Shown here piece by piece: positions 62,132 through 64,000 of a DNA stretch of 64,000 bases (position 1 is its first letter; the number at the start of each line of letters is the position of its first letter). Source of the stretch: Salinisphaera sp052044135 (GTDB taxonomy: Bacteria; Pseudomonadota; Gammaproteobacteria; Nevskiales; Salinisphaeraceae); contig NZ_JBQDYF010000010.1 of the NCBI RefSeq assembly GCF_052044135.1, positions 1 through 64,000 on the forward strand. The letters run 5' to 3'. Position numbers and translations under genes: made by a program. The notes under the pieces were generated by a model. The model was given only the letters and a program-made list of their open reading frames with translations, did no database searches and was not told the origin of the DNA.

Positions 62132-63439
62132 ATGGCCGCCTACGACCAATTGACAGCCCGCACCGGCACGAATAATCGCCAACAAGCGATTTATTCCGCA
62201 GGCCTCGCCGGGCGCCGGCCGGCGATTCCGGTCGAGCCGGGCGCGCTCGCCGCTGCGGCCGGGCGGCGCATGGCGCGGGCCGCGTACGCCTATATCGCTG
62301 GCGGCGCTTCAGCGGAAACCACCGTGGCGGCGAACCGGAGCGCGTTCGACGCGTGGCGGATCGTACCGCGCATGCTCACCGACATCTCGTGCCGCGACAC
62401 CGGGGTTTCATTATTCGGCCGACGTTACCCGCATCCGTTCATGCTGGCACCGATCGGCGCGCTGGAACTGGCGCACCGCGACGCCGATGTGGGCGCGGCG
62501 CGCGCGGCAGCCGCCGCCGGTATCCCGGCGATCCTGTCGAGTCAGGCCAGCCGGCCGATGGAAGCCTGTGCCACGGCCATGGACGCGACCGCCCCCGGCG
62601 CGCCGCGCTGGTTCCAGCTGTACTGGCCGAAATCCGATGCGTTGGCCGAATCGCTGATCGGCCGCGCCGAGGCCTGTGGCTGCGAAGCACTGGTGGTCAC
62701 GCTGGATACGCCGCTGCTGGGTTGGCGCCCGCGCGATCTCGATCTCGGCCACCTGCCGTTCCTGCGCGGGCAGGGCCTGGCCCAGTACACCCACGACCCG
62801 GTGTTCCAGGCCATGCTGGCCGAATCAGCCGCCGATACCGATCAGCCGCCGATCACGCCGAGACTGCTGGCCAATGTCCTGGCCAGCGCGCGGCATTATC
62901 CGGGCTCGACCTGGCGCGCGTTGCGCAGCGGCCGCGGCCTGGCCGCGGTACGCCAGTTCGTGGCCACCTACTCACGCCCGGACCTGAGCTGGTCCGACCT
63001 GGCCTGGCTGCGCGAACACACCCGCTTGCCGATTCTGCTCAAGGGCATACTCTCGACCGACGATGCACGCCGGGCTGTCGAGGCCGGCATCGATGGCCTG
63101 ATCGTGTCCAATCACGGCGGCCGGCAGGTCGATGGCGCCATCGCCAGCCTGGACGCCCTGGCCGCCATCCGCGGCGCCGCGCCCGATCTGACGCTGGTGC
63201 TGGATTCGGGCGTGCGCACCGGCGCCGACATCGTCAAGGCCCTGGCGCTGGGCGCGGACGCGGTTGCGATCGGCCGGCCGTATGCCTATGCGCTGGCACT
63301 GGCGGGCACGGGCGGAGTCGCGGAGTGGATCGCCAACACCGCGGCCGATTTCGAGCTCACCATGGCCCTGTCCGGCGCGCGCTCGGTGGACGATATCCGC
63401 TCGGGCGCGGTCACGCTGCAGACGCCGAGGCAGGCATGA
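62132..63439 (+). CDS. FMN-dependent alpha-hydroxy acid dehydrogenase, lactate 2-monooxygenase-like
   Basis: This TIM-barrel flavoenzyme of the glycolate-oxidase/lactate-dehydrogenase family has 435 residues. The WRIVPRMLTDI, FGRRYPHPFMLAPIGALELAH and LDTPLLGWRPRDLDLGHLPFLRG blocks (cited in part) are close to the lactate 2-monooxygenase subgroup, as is PILLKGILSTDDARRAVEAGIDGL (cited in part). The catalytic His is His328 in VSNHGGRQ, followed by the FMN-phosphate loop. An N-terminal extension of about 45 residues is present. It diverges from the polyamine operon across a region with a shared operator, so a link to that pathway is possible. Confidence 0.88.
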   Translation: MAAYDQLTARTGTNNRQQAIYSAGLAGRRPAIPVEPGALAAAAGRRMARAAYAYIAGGASAETTVAANRSAFDAWRIVPRMLTDISCRDTGVSLFGRRYPHPFMLAPIGALELAHRDADVGAARAAAAAGIPAILSSQASRPMEACATAMDATAPGAPRWFQLYWPKSDALAESLIGRAEACGCEALVVTLDTPLLGWRPRDLDLGHLPFLRGQGLAQYTHDPVFQAMLAESAADTDQPPITPRLLANVLASARHYPGSTWRALRSGRGLAAVRQFVATYSRPDLSWSDLAWLREHTRLPILLKGILSTDDARRAVEAGIDGLIVSNHGGRQVDGAIASLDALAAIRGAAPDLTLVLDSGVRTGADIVKALALGADAVAIGRPYAYALALAGTGGVAEWIANTAADFELTMALSGARSVDDIRSGAVTLQTPRQA

Positions 63440-63741
63440 TCGATCTGGCGCCGTGGCTGATCGGGCTGGCGATCGTCGCGCTGGTATGGTGGCGCCAGAT
63501 GGGCGCGCGCGCGACGGCCCGGCGCGCAGCCCAGAACGCCTGCGCCGAAGCGGAGGTGACCTTCATCGACGAACTGGCCTTCAAGCGTATCGGCCTGACC
63601 CGCGACAGCCAGGGCAGCTGGCGTCTGACCCGCCGCTACGGCTTCGAGTTCTATCGCCGCGGTGACCGTCGCTATTCGGGCACGGTCGAGATGTTCGGCC
63701 AGCAGGTCCGACATGTCTACATGGGCCCGCGCCCGTTATGA
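63436..63741 (+). CDS. DUF3301 family small membrane protein
   Basis: The 101-residue protein starts MIDLAPWLIGLAIVALVWWRQMG, one N-terminal membrane anchor. It then has an Arg-rich segment with C-x-E-A-E-V-T-F-I-D-E-L-A-F-K-R-I-G and a C-terminal W-R-L-T-R-R-Y-G-F-E-F pattern, as in DUF3301 proteins. The family function is unknown. Its ATG overlaps the stop of the preceding gene by four bases (ATGA), so it is translationally coupled to it. Confidence 0.85.
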   Translation: MIDLAPWLIGLAIVALVWWRQMGARATARRAAQNACAEAEVTFIDELAFKRIGLTRDSQGSWRLTRRYGFEFYRRGDRRYSGTVEMFGQQVRHVYMGPRPL

Positions 63742-63749
63742 ATGGACGC

Positions 63750-64000
63750 TCAGACGGCCTGGCGCGGATCGGTCGCGGCAACGCCCGGTTGCCCGCCATG
63801 ACGCTCGCACACCGCGGCCAGCGCGCGGTGGCCGGACATATCATGGAGTTCGCGGAAGACCACCCAGTCGAGCATGCAGTACACACAGATCGCCGGATAG
63901 CGCCAATGATCGAACGCACCGTCGGCGGCCGCCGTCTCCAGCCAGTCGAGGCAGGTCCGGATACGCTCCCGGTGCCGGTTGTAGATCATCGCATCCTGGC
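63750..64000 (-). CDS. Glutathione S-transferase-like protein, C-terminal part (runs off the window)
   Basis: The minus-strand frame continues past base 64000, so the start is outside. The visible 83 or so residues include NRHRERIRTCLDWLETAA and YPAICVYCMLDWVVFRELHD, a helical pattern seen in the C-terminal domain of bacterial GSTs. The ending is RHGGQPGVAATDPRQAV. Convergent with the DUF3301 gene, 8 bp apart. The N-terminal thioredoxin-fold half is not available, so the assignment rests on the C-terminal helices only. Confidence 0.65.
   Translation of the reverse strand, partial: QDAMIYNRHRERIRTCLDWLETAAADGAFDHWRYPAICVYCMLDWVVFRELHDMSGHRALAAVCERHGGQPGVAATDPRQAV

Overview
The window is a GC-rich, gene-dense piece of chromosome from a Gammaproteobacterium. 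The block rsmG-parA-parB-atpI-atpBEFHAGDC ... glmU-glmS is the classical gammaproteobacterial order near the replication origin. Osmoregulated-glucan genes (opgGH), a Braun-type lipoprotein with an L,D-transpeptidase, SelO, MscL and a propionate/acrylate module fit a free-living, possibly marine or halophilic species. A Salinisphaera-like bacterium is my guess; no rRNA or other taxonomic marker is present to confirm it. I saw no rRNA, tRNA, CRISPR array, intact insertion sequence or prophage.

Layout. 1-732: edge of an accessory region beside the 3' end of glmS (a natural attTn7 target), with a RES-type toxin gene that looks damaged at its 5' end. 733-21841, all minus strand: glmS, glmU, opgH, opgG, an unassigned outer-membrane barrel, the complete ATP synthase operon, parB, parA, rsmG and glnS. 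21997-23145: a His/Asp/Arg-rich secreted protein, a small frameshifted or overlapping gene pair, and a 267-bp nested-palindrome repeat. 23145-29002, minus: acrylyl-CoA reductase, 2-methylcitrate synthase, a MAPEG protein, a wax-ester synthase/DGAT-type acyltransferase and 2-methylcitrate dehydratase, which together look like a propionyl-CoA module. 29266-41129: mixed housekeeping and envelope genes (dodecin, pdxH, L,D-transpeptidase facing lpp, HIBCH-like hydrolase, selO, lipoproteins, mscL, glutaredoxin 2-like, queA, PAP2 phosphatase, Kef-type exchanger), with a second, inverted copy of the repeat at 34839-35066.

41639-47383: a ribose-type ABC importer with a short-chain dehydrogenase and a divergent SorC-type regulator, probably for a sugar or polyol. 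47567-48688: a membrane diguanylate cyclase. 48939-61808, minus: an eleven-gene polyamine operon (oxidase, PotA/B/C-type transporter, three PotF-like binding proteins, gamma-glutamylputrescine synthetase, acetylpolyamine amidohydrolase, two further PuuB-like oxidases). It diverges from a lactate-monooxygenase-like gene and a DUF3301 gene. Two perfect palindromes built on TTGTGATCACAA lie in the divergent region, one by each start. A truncated glutathione-S-transferase-like gene closes the window.

How the genes work together: the first 22 kb is growth and energy housekeeping. The propionate block would turn acrylyl-CoA into propionyl-CoA and oxidise it, with an acyltransferase that may divert acyl-CoA to storage lipid. 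The polyamine operon has parts for uptake, deacetylation, gamma-glutamylation and oxidation. The most novel-looking items are that operon with its paired operators, the acyltransferase inside the prp operon, and the nested-palindrome repeat.
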